Assembly (NCBI RefSeq): GCF_038235435.1
Contig: NZ_CP151275.1
Coordinates: 2,170,001 to 2,234,000 of the forward strand
From: Niveibacterium sp. SC-1
Lineage (GTDB): Bacteria; Pseudomonadota; Gammaproteobacteria; Burkholderiales; Rhodocyclaceae
Direction: 5' to 3'
Length of the DNA: 64,000 bases
Shown here: piece after piece, positions 21,139-32,160 of the stretch
Position numbering within the stretch: position 1 is the stretch's first letter
Layout: each line of letters opens with the position of its first letter
Made by a program: the position numbers and the translations under genes
The notes under the pieces: model-generated
Told to the model about the DNA's origin: nothing
Seen by the model: the letters and a program-made list of their open reading frames with translations, nothing else
Databases searched by the model: none

Positions 21139-22503
21139 TCAGCGGCCCGTGCCGCCCAGCAGAACGGCAACCGGCCGGCCGGCGCGACGGCCGGGGGTAT
21201 GCCCCGCCGCCAGAGCCTCTTCCGGAGCATCGGCGGATGCAGCAGACGCGTCACCAGACGCATCGTAAGGACGGCTGAAGTCGAAACCGTCCGGCGCGAC
21301 GTTGGCGAGCTTGTCGGCGCGCTGGTTGCGCAGGATGCGGCGGGTGGTGTCCGGGGTGGCGTCGCCGTCGAAACCGGGCACGGCTTCCTGCGGGATTTTG
21401 AGCTTGGTGAGCTTCTCGATCGCCGCCAGACGCAGGTGCTCGTCGGACGAGACCAGCGAGATCGCGTTGCCCTGCTTGCCCGCGCGGCCGGTGCGGCCGA
21501 TGCGGTGGACATAGTCTTCTGCGCTGCCCGGCAGTTCGAAGTTCACGACGTAGGGCAGGTCGTCAATATCGAGGCCGCGTGCGGCGACATCGGTGGCGAC
21601 GAGGATGCGGATCTTGCCGCTCTTGAAACCTTCCAGCGCTTCGGTGCGCTGCTGCTGGTTCTTGTCGCCGTGGATCGCGTCCGCCGACAGACCTTCCTTC
21701 TGCAGCTGGCGCGCAAGGCGGCTGCAGCCGAATTTGGTGTTGACGAAAACGAGCACCTGCGGCGCCTCGTCCTGGCGCAGCAGCCAGGTGAGTAGCTCGC
21801 GTTTCACTGCTGAGGCTACCGGGTGAACCCGGTGTTTGATCGTTTCGGAAACCTGGTTGCGGCGCGCGACTTCAATGAGCTGCGGGCTCTTGAGCATCGT
21901 GTCGGCCAGCTTCTTGATCTCGTCCGAGAAGGTAGCCGAGAAGAGCAGGCTCTGCCGCTGCGCCGGCAGCAGGCTCAGGATGCGGCGGATGTCCGGGATG
22001 AAACCCATGTCGAGCATCCGGTCCGCTTCGTCCAGCACGATGAACTCGACCTGGTTGAGCGCGATGGAACGTTGCTCCACGTGGTCGAGCAGACGGCCGG
22101 GCGTCGCCACCACGATCTCGACGCCGCGGCGCAGTTCGTCGAGCTGCGGCTTGATGTCCACGCCGCCGTAGATGCAGGCCGAGCGCAGGGGTACGTACTT
22201 GCCGTAGGTCTGCACCGATTCATGCACCTGCACGGCGAGCTCGCGCGTCGGCGCCAGGATCAGTGCGCGCACCGGATGGCGTGCCGGCGACGTGGAGGTG
22301 GAGGCCCAGCGGGACAGCTTGTGCAGCAGGGGCAGGGTGAAGCCTGCGGTCTTGCCGGTACCGGTTTGCGCGCCGCCCATGACATCGCGCCCCTCGAGAA
22401 TGACGGGGATCGCTTGGGTCTGGATCGGGGTTGGCTCGGTATAGCCCGCCTCTTCAATGGAACGGAGGATCTCGGGATTCAGGCCAAGTTCGGCAAAGGA
22501 CAT
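21139..22503 (-). CDS. rhlE: DEAD-box RNA helicase, RhlE type
   Basis: This is an ATP-dependent RNA helicase, 454 residues. The motifs run in order: [20 protein letters not shown] start, Q motif [10 protein letters not shown], Walker A AQTGTGKT, the PTRELA motif, DEAD in [12 protein letters not shown] in LFSATF, and [10 protein letters not shown] and HRIGRTGR in the second domain. The C-terminal tail (after about residue 380) is short, ending in Gly-Arg. RhlE proteins act in ribosome assembly and RNA decay, often in the cold. The true start is 22503, nine codons inside the longest frame. Confidence 0.92.
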   Translation of the reverse strand: MSFAELGLNPEILRSIEEAGYTEPTPIQTQAIPVILEGRDVMGGAQTGTGKTAGFTLPLLHKLSRWASTSTSPARHPVRALILAPTRELAVQVHESVQTYGKYVPLRSACIYGGVDIKPQLDELRRGVEIVVATPGRLLDHVEQRSIALNQVEFIVLDEADRMLDMGFIPDIRRILSLLPAQRQSLLFSATFSDEIKKLADTMLKSPQLIEVARRNQVSETIKHRVHPVASAVKRELLTWLLRQDEAPQVLVFVNTKFGCSRLARQLQKEGLSADAIHGDKNQQQRTEALEGFKSGKIRILVATDVAARGLDIDDLPYVVNFELPGSAEDYVHRIGRTGRAGKQGNAISLVSSDEHLRLAAIEKLTKLKIPQEAVPGFDGDATPDTTRRILRNQRADKLANVAPDGFDFSRPYDASGDASAASADAPEEALAAGHTPGRRAGRPVAVLLGGTGR

Positions 22504-22560
22504 CAGGGGTTCCGGTTGCAGGCGCAGCAAATCTTGCAGGCGCCAAAAAGCAAAACAGCG

Positions 22561-22566
22561 ATTATA
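22561..22566 (-). promoter_or_regulatory. Probable -10 box of rhlE
   Basis: On the minus strand this reads TATAAT, 58 bases before the rhlE start. The upstream side is AT-rich, but no good -35 is seen. Confidence 0.45.
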
Positions 22567-22668
22567 GGCGCGCAGGCCTATGAAAAATGAAGCTTTTTCG
22601 GCTTTCGAGCCCTTGGTCGGTCGGTTTTTTGCCGGATTGTTGACCGCTTCAGGGCCCGTGAACGCGCG

Positions 22669-24510
22669 TCAGGCGCTCAGGTGCACACGAACGAGGCCGC
22701 GCAAGGCGTTGGCCATATAGAGCACATCGGCGCCATCAAGGTCCTGGCGGGAGAGAGCGGCTTCCTCCGCCCGCCCATCGGCGAGGAGCTGCTCCCGCAG
22801 AACACCGGGCAGCAGGCCGCAGCGCACGGGCGGCGTAAGGAGACGCCCGCCGCGCTCGACAAAGACGTTGCTGCGAGCGCCCTCGCAGAGCTCGCCGGCA
22901 TGGTTGAAGAAGAGCAGGTCGAAATGGCCCTGCGCGATCGCGCCGCGCAACTCGCCGTCGTAGCGAGCCCGACGACTGGTCTTGTGCTGCAGGAGCAGAT
23001 CGTTGGCGTCGAGCCGTCGCGGTGACAGGACTACGGTGCAGCGGTCGGGCAGAGGGTCGAGGGGCGCGTGCTGCAGCCGCAGCTGGCCGTCGGCGTGGAG
23101 ATCGATCCGTACGCGCATCGGTGCCAGCGGTGCCAGCGCGCGCGCGAGTTCCAGCAGTGCCGTGCGCGCGGCCTCAGGCTCGCAGTGAAAGCCCAGCGCC
23201 GCGGCCGAGCGCTGCAGGCGCGCGAGATGCCGTTCGAGCAGGGGGTAGGGTAGATCGCCTGGGGCGAGGCGCAGGGTTTCGAAGAGGCTGAAGTCGGTGT
23301 CCAGGCCGCTGAGGAAGCGCGCCTTGGTCAGGCACTCCCGATATTCGGCGGCTACCTGCGAGTCGGCGACGATGCCGCTGCCAACCCCGAGCCGGGCGTG
23401 GCGATCATCGTCCAGCTCCAGGGTGCGGATCGGTACGTTGAAGGAGAAGTCTCCGTCGGGCGCGATCCAGCCGATGGCACCGCAGTAGTGGCCGCGGGGC
23501 CGTCCTTCCAGTTCGCGGATGATCTGCATCGCGCGGATCTTCGGGGCGCCGGTGACTGAGCCGCAGGGAAAGAGCGCACGGAAAATCGTGTGCAGATCCG
23601 CCGCCACTGGCTCGGCCACGATGGTCGAGGTCATCTGGTGCAGGGTCGGATAGTCCTCGATCTCGAAGAGACGCTCGACCCGCACGCCGCCGGCAGGTGC
23701 GAGCCGCCCTAGGTCATTGCGCAGGAGATCCACGATCATCAGGTTCTCCGCGCGGTCCTTTTCCGAAGCGGCAAGGCGCGCGGCCTCGCCGGACGGGGCG
23801 GTGCCCTTCATCGGCCGTACCGTCAGGCGCAGGCCCTCACGTGCGACGAACAGCTCGGGCGAGCGCGACAGCAACCAGCCGGCCTCATGGCGGATGAAGG
23901 CGCCGTGGCGCACCGGCTGTCGTTCGCGCAGTCGCGCGTAAAGCGAGAGCGGATGGCCCCAGCTCTGGCCCGTGAGCGGGAAGGTCAGATTGACCTGGTA
24001 GCAGTCGCCAGCCTCGATGAGCTGCTGGATCGCCTGCACGCGTCCGGCGTGTCCAGCCTCATCGAGTGCGCCGACCAAGGGTGTGATGCCGGCGGTCTGC
24101 TGGGCTTCGTCGAGACCGCCGAGCGTGTCGCGTAGAAGCGCCTCGCAGGTCGCTTCGTCCAGAAGCTCCGCCCCGTCGAAGATCCAGGCGCTGGCAAGCG
24201 GGCGCCCTGTCTGCGGCAGCAGGGGCAGGAGGGCCGCGTCGAGCGCGTAGCCGAGTTCATAGCTCGCGGCCAGTGCGATCCAGGCGCCTGCGTCGCGGGC
24301 CTGCTCGATCGCCGCGAAGAAGCCGGGTACTTCGTTGGCGCCCCATGCATGCAGCGTGTGGCGGTGGCCGCGCAGGAGCCGAGCACCACTCTGGTCAAGC
24401 TTGTCGTCGAACAGGGCGCAGGGCGTATTGCCGAGCAGCGCGTCGCCGGCGCTGAGAGCGGGGGAGGGGAAGGGGGCAGGCATCCGGATGTCGCGAACGG
24501 TCGGCACCAT
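22669..24510 (-). CDS. pabB: Aminodeoxychorismate synthase / lyase fusion (PabB-PabC)
   Basis: This 613-residue fusion probably makes 4-aminobenzoate for folate. The first part (to about residue 380) is the chorismate-binding PabB domain: GDCYQVNLTFPL, VRPMKGTAPSGE, DLLRNDLGRL, FPCGSVTGAPKIRAM and GVGSGIVADS. The second part (about 400-613) is a class IV aminotransferase like PabC: SLFETLRL, LLERHLARLQRS, LHKTSRR-type Lys region QHKTSRRARYD, and the E-x-x-R-S-N segment CEGARSNVFV. ATG 24510 or 24483 may be the start; the frame continues upstream antisense to glpD without family similarity. Confidence 0.92.
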   Translation of the reverse strand: MVPTVRDIRMPAPFPSPALSAGDALLGNTPCALFDDKLDQSGARLLRGHRHTLHAWGANEVPGFFAAIEQARDAGAWIALAASYELGYALDAALLPLLPQTGRPLASAWIFDGAELLDEATCEALLRDTLGGLDEAQQTAGITPLVGALDEAGHAGRVQAIQQLIEAGDCYQVNLTFPLTGQSWGHPLSLYARLRERQPVRHGAFIRHEAGWLLSRSPELFVAREGLRLTVRPMKGTAPSGEAARLAASEKDRAENLMIVDLLRNDLGRLAPAGGVRVERLFEIEDYPTLHQMTSTIVAEPVAADLHTIFRALFPCGSVTGAPKIRAMQIIRELEGRPRGHYCGAIGWIAPDGDFSFNVPIRTLELDDDRHARLGVGSGIVADSQVAAEYRECLTKARFLSGLDTDFSLFETLRLAPGDLPYPLLERHLARLQRSAAALGFHCEPEAARTALLELARALAPLAPMRVRIDLHADGQLRLQHAPLDPLPDRCTVVLSPRRLDANDLLLQHKTSRRARYDGELRGAIAQGHFDLLFFNHAGELCEGARSNVFVERGGRLLTPPVRCGLLPGVLREQLLADGRAEEAALSRQDLDGADVLYMANALRGLVRVHLSA

Positions 24511-24609
24511 GGCGGCGCCGGGGCTGGAAGTGTGCCAGAAAGCCCGTTGCAGACCGCCTGCCGTATAGTCGCGGACAAAGGTCACCACGAAGAACCTGGG
24601 GAAACGCGC

Positions 24610-26121
24610 ATGGAGCTGGAGACACTCACCCGGCGTTTCGATCTGGCCGTCATCGGGGGCGGCATCAACGGCGCCGGCATCGCGCGTGATGCGGCCGGCC
24701 GCGGCTTGTCCGTGATCCTCTTCGAGCAGGACGATCTCGCGAGCCACACCTCCAGCGCCAGCAGCAAGCTCATCCACGGCGGCTTGCGCTACCTGGAGCA
24801 CTACGAGTTCGGACTGGTGCGCAAGGCTCTGGCCGAGCGCGAGGTCCTGCTGCGGATGGCACCCCATATCGTGCGACCGCTACGCTTCGTGGTGCCGCAC
24901 GATCCTGCGATCCGGCCCGCCTGGCAGGTGCGCGCAGGACTCTTCCTCTATGACCATCTCTCGCGCCGGCAGACCTTGCCTGCCAGCGAAACGCTGAGTC
25001 TCGGCCAGCACGCGGTCGGCGCACCGCTCCTGGCGGAATGGCGCCGCGCCTTCGCCTATTCCGACTGCTGGGTGGACGACGCCCGACTGGTGGTGCTGAA
25101 TGCGGCGGATGCCGCGGCGCGCGGCGCCAGTATCTGCACCCGCACGCGGGTCGTCGGCGCGGCCCGTGGTGCCGATGCCTGGACCGTGGAGGCCGAAGCG
25201 CGCGACGGCGCCCGCTACTCGGTACAGGCGCGAGCCCTCATCAATGCAGCCGGACCCTGGGTGGGCGAGCTGATGGGCGGGGCGCTTCACTTGCCTCAAC
25301 GGCGCAAGCTGCGGCTGGTGAAAGGGAGCCACATCGTCGTGGCGCGCCGCTTCACCCACGACGCGGCCTACCTGCTGCAGAACCCCGACCGCCGCATTGT
25401 GTTTGCGCTGCCTTACGAGGACGCCTTCACCCTGATTGGCACCACCGATCTGGAGTTCGAGGGCGATCCTGCACAGGTCGCGATTTCGCCCGAGGAGACC
25501 GAGTACCTGTGCACCGTGGCCAACCGCTTCTTCCGCGAGCCCCTCACGGCGGCCGACGTGCTGGCGAGCTTCTCGGGTGTGCGCCCGCTGCTCGACGACG
25601 CGGAAGGGGCGGCGAGCGCCGTGACGCGCGACTACGCGCTGGCGCTCGACACGCAAGGGCCGCCGCTCGTCTCGATCTACGGTGGCAAGATCACGACCTA
25701 CCGCCGCCTTGCCGAAGACGTGCTCAAGGGCCTGATGCCTCTGCTGGCGCGCGAGGGCAGTCCCTGGACGGCAGACTCCTCCCTACCCGGTGGTGACATG
25801 GGCCGGGCGCCTGAGAGCTTCGAACAGGACCTGATGCTCGCCTACCCCTGGCTGCCAGCTCGCGTCGCAAGGCGACTGGTACGCAGCTACGGCAGCCGCA
25901 GCGCCTGCGTGCTGGCCAACGCGGGGTCGCTTGCCCAGCTGGGCGACGAACTCTTCCCCGATCTCTTCGAGGCAGAACTCGAATACCTCGTGGACCAGGA
26001 GTTCGCGCGGGAGGTCGAAGACGTGCTCTGGCGGCGCACACACCTGGGCCTGCACCATCGCCATGCCGACACGGCGCCGCTCGAACGCTGGCTCGCCGAC
26101 CGATTCAAGACGCAACACTGA
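24610..26121 (+). CDS. glpD: Glycerol-3-phosphate dehydrogenase (aerobic, FAD)
   Basis: GlpD oxidises glycerol-3-phosphate to dihydroxyacetone phosphate at the inner membrane and passes electrons to quinone. The 503-residue product opens [20 protein letters not shown] with the GxGxxG FAD site, followed by [21 protein letters not shown] conserved [11 protein letters not shown] segment lies near residue 360, then the C-terminal helical domain. ATG 24610 has GGGGA seven bases upstream. glpK follows after 11 bases, so the two form an operon. Neither glpF nor glpR is seen nearby. Confidence 0.95.
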   Translation: MELETLTRRFDLAVIGGGINGAGIARDAAGRGLSVILFEQDDLASHTSSASSKLIHGGLRYLEHYEFGLVRKALAEREVLLRMAPHIVRPLRFVVPHDPAIRPAWQVRAGLFLYDHLSRRQTLPASETLSLGQHAVGAPLLAEWRRAFAYSDCWVDDARLVVLNAADAAARGASICTRTRVVGAARGADAWTVEAEARDGARYSVQARALINAAGPWVGELMGGALHLPQRRKLRLVKGSHIVVARRFTHDAAYLLQNPDRRIVFALPYEDAFTLIGTTDLEFEGDPAQVAISPEETEYLCTVANRFFREPLTAADVLASFSGVRPLLDDAEGAASAVTRDYALALDTQGPPLVSIYGGKITTYRRLAEDVLKGLMPLLAREGSPWTADSSLPGGDMGRAPESFEQDLMLAYPWLPARVARRLVRSYGSRSACVLANAGSLAQLGDELFPDLFEAELEYLVDQEFAREVEDVLWRRTHLGLHHRHADTAPLERWLADRFKTQH

Positions 26122-26132
26122 AGGGGAGCGCC

Positions 26133-27605
<1,473 letters not shown>

Positions 27606-27614
<9 letters not shown>

Positions 27615-27649
27615 GAGCTCACTAAGGGCTTACTAAGGGCGCACTGAGC
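27606..27649 (+). repeat. 11-bp tandem repeat, four units, across the glpK stop
   Basis: The units are GCTCACTAAGA, GCTCACTAAGG, GCTTACTAAGG and the degenerate GCGCACTGAGC. The first three each carry TAA; because 11 is not a multiple of three, the stops fall in all three reading frames. Confidence 0.8.
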
Positions 27650-27691
27650 GCCCGCCAAGCGTTCTGGCGTGGGGCGAGCAGGGGTTTGTCG

Positions 27692-27746
27692 ACGTCAGTC
27701 AAAGAAATAGCAGGAAAGCGTCAAGTGTAATTAGTGCGACTGACGT
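27692..27746. promoter_or_regulatory. 9-bp inverted repeat pair upstream of the GH3 gene
   Basis: ACGTCAGTC (27692-27700) and its exact reverse complement GACTGACGT (27738-27746) are 37 bases apart in the glpK-GH3 gap. The second copy touches a TACTAT -10-like box (27746-27751). This could be a regulator's paired operator. The rest of the 221-base gap shows only the 11-bp repeats. Confidence 0.4.
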
Positions 27747-27835
27747 ACTATATGGCCTGCTCGGACGCGGGAGGCCGCAAAAGGTGGCGCTCAGTCCGGT
27801 CGAATCGCACATAGCCAAACGGAGACAACTAGACC

Positions 27836-30217
27836 ATGAGTCATCCTTACAAGGATCCGTCGCGCCCCGTCGCGGAGCGCGTCGCCGACCTGCTGGGGCG
27901 CATGACGCTCGAAGAGAAGATCGCCCAGATGCACGCCTTCTGGCTGGTGCTGCGCGAGAACGGCCAGCACGAGGTGCGTGGCGATGATTTCATTGGCCGA
28001 AGCGATGCGGATCAGCTGCAGAGCCTGCTCAAGCGCGGCCTCGGCCAGATCACGCGGCCGCTGGGCACGCACAGCGTGGACGCGCGAGAAGGTGTGCGCG
28101 CGCTCAACGCCCTGCAGAAATTCCTGGTGGAGGAAACGCGCCTCGGCATCCCCGCGCTCTCGCATGAGGAGTGCCTGGTGGGCCTGATGGCGCGCGGCGC
28201 CACGCTCTTCCCCTCGGCGCTGAACTACGGCGCCACCTGGAATCCCGAACTGATCGAAGCCGTCGGCCGCGCCATTGGCGAGGAGTCGCGCAGCATCGGC
28301 GCACACCAGGGTCTCGCCCCCGTGCTGGACGTTTCGCGTGACGTACGCTGGGGCCGCACCGAAGAGACCTTCGGCGAAGACCCTTACCTGATCGGCGTGA
28401 TGGCCACGCGCTACGTGCGCGGCCTGCAGGGCGAGAAGCGTGATCTGCTCGCCACGCTCAAGCACTACGTCGGCCACTCCTTCTCCGAAGGTGCGCGCAA
28501 CCATGCGCCGGTGCATCTGGGATTCCGCGAGCTCAATGACACCTTCCTGCTGCCTTTCGAAATGGCGGTGAAGCAGGCGGATGCCGGCTCGGTGATGCCC
28601 GCGTATCACGACATCGACAACGAGCCCTCGCACGCCTCGCACCATCTGCTGACCAAGGTGCTGCGCGAGGAGTGGGGCTTCGACGGCCTGGTGGTGGCGG
28701 ATTACGTGGGCGTGAGCCTGCTCTATCAGCACCACGGCGTTGCCGCCGATCGCGCGGAAGCTGCAGCCCTGTCCTTCAACGCCGGTCTCGACGTGGAACT
28801 GCCGGGCGATGACTGCGCGCGTCAGCTCCAGACCGCGCTGGATCGCGGCCTGATCACCGCAGCCAAGATCGACGAGATCGTCGGCCGTGTGCTGACCGAG
28901 AAATTCCGCCTGGGCATCTTCGAGAAGCCCTATGTCGACGAGAACGGCATCCGCTTCCAGGCGCCCGAGACGCTGAAGGTCGCGCACGACGTGGCGCGCC
29001 AGTCCATCGTGCTGCTGGAAAACAAGGGCGCACTGCCGCTGGCGCCGCAAGCCGGCAAGAAGATCGCCGTCATCGGCCCGACAGCAGATGACGCCATGGC
29101 GCTGCTGGGTGGCTACAGCTTCCCGGTGCACCTGATCCTCTCCAACGCCAAGGAAGGCGTAGGCAACGCCACCACGCCGCTGGCTGCGCTGCGCGCTACC
29201 TACGGCGACGCCAATGTCAGCTACGCCAAGGGCTGCTCCATCCTCGACAAGCGTGAAGCCGGTGCGCCGGTCTTCCCGGGCGACGTGGACATGAGCACCA
29301 ACCTGAACAACGCCTCCCCGGTCTCGCAGGACAAGAGCCAGATTGCCGATGCAGCCAAGACGGCCGCAGCGGCGGACGTGGCCATCGTCTTCGTCGGCGA
29401 CCTCGCGGGTCTGTTCCAGACCGGCACGGTCGGCGAGGGCTCCGACACCGACACCCTGCGCCTGCCCGGCGTGCAGCAGGACCTGCTGGAGGCGGTGGTG
29501 GCGACCGGCAAGCCGACCATCGTGGTGATCAATGGCGGCCGTCCCTATAACCTCGGCGGCCTGGAGAGCGAACTCGCCGCGCTGCTGATGAGCTTCGCGC
29601 CCGGCCAGGAAGGCGGCAAGACCGTGGCCGAGGTGATCTCCGGCCAGGTCGCGCCCTCGGGTCGCCTGGTGGTCTCGGTGCCCAAGAGCGTGGGTGCGGT
29701 GCCTTACTACTACAACCACAAGCTCAAGAGCGCCGGCACGCCGATCGCTTTCCACTTCGGCAGCGCCTATCCCTTCGGCCACGGTCTGACGTACACCGAG
29801 TTCGCCTACAGCGACCTCGCGCTGGCCTCCGACTCGGTCGCCAGTGAAGGCGGCGAAGTGAGCGTGAGCCTCACCCTCACCAACACCGGCAAGCGCGACG
29901 GCTGCGAAGTCGTGCAGCTTTACGTGCGCGACCTCCTGGCCTCGGTGGTGCGTCCGGTGAAGGAGCTCAAGGGTTTTGCTCGCGTCGAACTCAAGGCCGG
30001 CGAATCGGCCCGCGTGACCATCAAGGTCCCGACCGACATGCTCAACCTGACCGACATGAGCAATCAGCGTGTCGTGGAGCCGGGCGAGTTTGAAGTGCAG
30101 GTGGGTGCGTCGAGCGCGGACATCAAGCTGCGCGGCAAGTTTGCGGTGACCGGCGCGAAGCGTGCGCTGACCGGCAAGTGGCGCATGGAAAGCCGTGCGG
30201 AGATCCAGCGCGGCTGA
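27836..30217 (+). CDS. Glycoside hydrolase family 3 beta-glycosidase
   Basis: This 793-residue enzyme hydrolyses beta-linked glucosides or xylosides. It has the three-domain GH3 layout: TIM barrel (about 30-320), alpha/beta sandwich (about 380-610) and a fibronectin-III-like domain (about 670-760, VSLTLTNTGKRDG). The nucleophile is expected at D289 in GLVVADYVGV. LAPVLDVSRDVRWGRTEE and ATLKHYVGHS are typical substrate-site segments. No signal peptide is present (MSHPYKDPSRPVAERV), so it is probably cytoplasmic and acts on imported oligosaccharides. Exact specificity is not assigned. A strong terminator follows. Confidence 0.92.
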   Translation: MSHPYKDPSRPVAERVADLLGRMTLEEKIAQMHAFWLVLRENGQHEVRGDDFIGRSDADQLQSLLKRGLGQITRPLGTHSVDAREGVRALNALQKFLVEETRLGIPALSHEECLVGLMARGATLFPSALNYGATWNPELIEAVGRAIGEESRSIGAHQGLAPVLDVSRDVRWGRTEETFGEDPYLIGVMATRYVRGLQGEKRDLLATLKHYVGHSFSEGARNHAPVHLGFRELNDTFLLPFEMAVKQADAGSVMPAYHDIDNEPSHASHHLLTKVLREEWGFDGLVVADYVGVSLLYQHHGVAADRAEAAALSFNAGLDVELPGDDCARQLQTALDRGLITAAKIDEIVGRVLTEKFRLGIFEKPYVDENGIRFQAPETLKVAHDVARQSIVLLENKGALPLAPQAGKKIAVIGPTADDAMALLGGYSFPVHLILSNAKEGVGNATTPLAALRATYGDANVSYAKGCSILDKREAGAPVFPGDVDMSTNLNNASPVSQDKSQIADAAKTAAAADVAIVFVGDLAGLFQTGTVGEGSDTDTLRLPGVQQDLLEAVVATGKPTIVVINGGRPYNLGGLESELAALLMSFAPGQEGGKTVAEVISGQVAPSGRLVVSVPKSVGAVPYYYNHKLKSAGTPIAFHFGSAYPFGHGLTYTEFAYSDLALASDSVASEGGEVSVSLTLTNTGKRDGCEVVQLYVRDLLASVVRPVKELKGFARVELKAGESARVTIKVPTDMLNLTDMSNQRVVEPGEFEVQVGASSADIKLRGKFAVTGAKRALTGKWRMESRAEIQRG

Positions 30218-30246
30218 TTCCCTGCGGATCGCGATCGCTGAATGAG

Positions 30247-30274
30247 AAAGGCCGGGAGCGATCCCGGCCTTTTT
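30247..30274 (+). terminator. Intrinsic terminator after the GH3 gene
   Basis: An 11-bp perfect stem (AAAGGCCGGGA / TCCCGGCCTTT) with a GCGA tetraloop is followed by Ts. Because panB is convergent, the A-run on the left also gives T residues for transcripts from the other side, so it may work both ways. Confidence 0.85.
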
Positions 30275-30301
30275 CTTTGCTGCCGTGTGGCGCAGCGTCG
30301 T

Positions 30302-31117
30302 TCAGTAGGTGTGTTCGGCGGCCGGGAAACTGCCTTCGCGCACGGCGGTGACGTAGCCCTTCACGGCGGCTTCGATGCTCTCCGAGCCCTGCATGAAGTT
30401 GCGCACGAAGCGCGCCGGCTTGCCGGGGTAGATCCCCAGCATGTCGTGCAACACCAGCACCTGGCCGTCGGTGCCAACGCCCGCACCAATGCCGATCGTG
30501 GCCATGCTGGTGAGCCTGGCGGTCATTTCTGCGGCCACGGCGGCCGGCACCATTTCCAGCACCACCATCGCGGCACCGGCGGCTTCCAGCGCGAGGGCGT
30601 CATCGATCAGGGTCTTGGCCGCGGCTTCGGTCTTGCCCTGTACCCGGTAGCCACCGAGTTGATGCACCGACTGCGGCGTGAGGCCGATATGCGCGCAGAC
30701 CGGGACGCCACGCCGTACCAGGAATTCGACGGTTTCTGCCATCACTTGGCCACCTTCGAGCTTGACCATGTGAGCGCCCGCGGCGAGCAGGGCGGCCGCA
30801 TTGCGCATCGCCTGCGAAGGGCTTTCCTGGTAGCTGCCGAAAGGCATGTCGGTCACCAGGAAGGGGCGCTTGGTGCCGCGCGCTACGCATTCGGTGTGAT
30901 AGACCATCTGTTCCAGCGTGACGGGCAGCGTGCTGGCCTGGCCCTGTAGTACGTTGCCGAGCGAGTCGCCGACCAGCAGCACGTCCACGCCGCTGCGATC
31001 CAGCAGGGATGCGAAGCTCGCGTCGTAGCAGGTGAGCATCGCGATCTTGCGCTTCTCGGCGCGCATCTTCGCCAGCTCATGAAGGGTGATGGGCCGTTCC
31101 TGGCTGATATAGGACAT
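30302..31117 (-). CDS. panB: 3-methyl-2-oxobutanoate hydroxymethyltransferase
   Basis: PanB makes ketopantoate from ketoisovalerate and methylene-tetrahydrofolate, the first step to pantothenate and CoA. The 271-residue protein starts [20 protein letters not shown] and contains [47 protein letters not shown] and [15 protein letters not shown]. All are standard. panC, usually adjacent, is not next to it here. Confidence 0.96.
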   Translation of the reverse strand: MSYISQERPITLHELAKMRAEKRKIAMLTCYDASFASLLDRSGVDVLLVGDSLGNVLQGQASTLPVTLEQMVYHTECVARGTKRPFLVTDMPFGSYQESPSQAMRNAAALLAAGAHMVKLEGGQVMAETVEFLVRRGVPVCAHIGLTPQSVHQLGGYRVQGKTEAAAKTLIDDALALEAAGAAMVVLEMVPAAVAAEMTARLTSMATIGIGAGVGTDGQVLVLHDMLGIYPGKPARFVRNFMQGSESIEAAVKGYVTAVREGSFPAAEHTY

Positions 31118-31162
31118 CTGGACTCTCCGTGACGCGAGGTGCCGGGCGCGGCCCGGCCCGGA

Positions 31163-31798
31163 CTACTGGGCGTAGCCGAAGAACTCGCGGTAGCTGCGCA
31201 TGCCCTTGAGCCGCTCGATGAGCAGCTCGAAGTCATCGTCCAGATCGACCGGGTTGAGTACCGCGGCATTGACGATGAACAGGGGCGCGTTGTCGTACTG
31301 GTGGAAGAAGCGGGCGTAGCGCTCGGACACATCGGCGAGATAGGCCTCGGTGATGTTGCGCTCGGCGCTCATGCGGCGCTTCTTGACGCGCTCCATCAGG
31401 ATTTCCGGCTGCGCCTGCAGGTAGATCACCAGGTCCGGCTTGGGCGCGACGGGCGAGAGCGTCGTGAAGATGCGCTGGTAGAGCTGTTCCTCGTCCTCGC
31501 CCAGGGTCAGGCCGGCGAAGAGCGGATCCTTGTCGATAAGGAAGTCCGACACCACGCGGCGATCGGCCGGATGTCCGGCGAAGCGCTTGAGCAGGTCGTG
31601 GCGCTGGTAGAGGAATGAGAGCTGGGTCGGGAGCGCCCAGCGGTCCATGTTGTCGTAGAAGCGTTCCAGGAAGGGGTTGAGCTCGGGTTGTTCGAGCATC
31701 AGGTCCGCTTCCATGTGCGCGGCGAGCCGCTGCGCGAAGCTGGTCTTGCCGGCCCCGATGGGGCCTTCCACGACGACGTATCTCGCCTTGTCGAGCAT
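31163..31798 (-). CDS. Deoxynucleoside kinase (deoxyadenosine/deoxyguanosine kinase-like)
   Basis: This 211-residue kinase opens MLDKARYVVVEGPIGAGKTS with the P-loop at about residues 11-18. It has LLEQPELNPFLERFYD-like residues (LMLEQPELNPFLERFY), SDFLIDKDPLFAG (the DRS-like motif) and a lid VKKRRMSAERNITEAYL. This pattern marks the dNK family that salvages deoxynucleosides. It lies between folK and panB, as in many proteobacteria. The true start is 31798; the longer frame adds unrelated residues. Confidence 0.88.
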   Translation of the reverse strand: MLDKARYVVVEGPIGAGKTSFAQRLAAHMEADLMLEQPELNPFLERFYDNMDRWALPTQLSFLYQRHDLLKRFAGHPADRRVVSDFLIDKDPLFAGLTLGEDEEQLYQRIFTTLSPVAPKPDLVIYLQAQPEILMERVKKRRMSAERNITEAYLADVSERYARFFHQYDNAPLFIVNAAVLNPVDLDDDFELLIERLKGMRSYREFFGYAQ

Positions 31799-31803
31799 GC
31801 GTC

Positions 31804-32157
31804 TTACGCCCTGAAGATGAAGTACACCGCGCCAAGCATACACAGGCCGGCCCAAAGGTAGTCAAGCTTGAGCGGCTGGTTCAGGTACATGACCGAAAAG
31901 GGCACGAAGATCGCCAGCGTGATCACTTCCTGCATGATCTTGAGCTGCCCGACCGACATCGCCGTGGCGCCGATCCGGTTGGCGGGAACCTGCAGCAGGT
32001 ATTCGAACAGCGCGATGCCCCAGCTCAGCAGTGCGGCCACGATCCAGGGCTTGCCGCCCAGGGTCTTGAGATGGCCGTACCAGGCGAAGGTCATGAAGAT
32101 GTTGGAGAGCACGAGCAGGCCGGCGGCCTGCATCGAGATTGGCAGGTAAGCAGTCAT
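31804..32157 (-). CDS. Small DMT-superfamily membrane protein (DUF486)
   Basis: This 117-residue protein has four hydrophobic segments: ISMQAAGLLVLSNIFMTFAW, WIVAALLSWGIALFEYLL, QVITLAIFVPFSVMYL-like and YLWAGLCMLGAVYFIF. The VPANRIG segment is typical of DUF486. Function is unknown; the family resembles half of a small drug/metabolite transporter. It lies between folK and the kinase gene, with only three and five bases to its neighbours, so it is part of the operon. Confidence 0.85.
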   Translation of the reverse strand: MTAYLPISMQAAGLLVLSNIFMTFAWYGHLKTLGGKPWIVAALLSWGIALFEYLLQVPANRIGATAMSVGQLKIMQEVITLAIFVPFSVMYLNQPLKLDYLWAGLCMLGAVYFIFRA

Positions 32158-32160
32158 GGA

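Noticed and set aside
27791..29782. Long open frame on the minus strand opposite the GH3 gene
   Set aside because: It is antisense to a clearly real gene, has the His- and Arg-rich composition expected from GC-rich codon shadows, and shows no domain.
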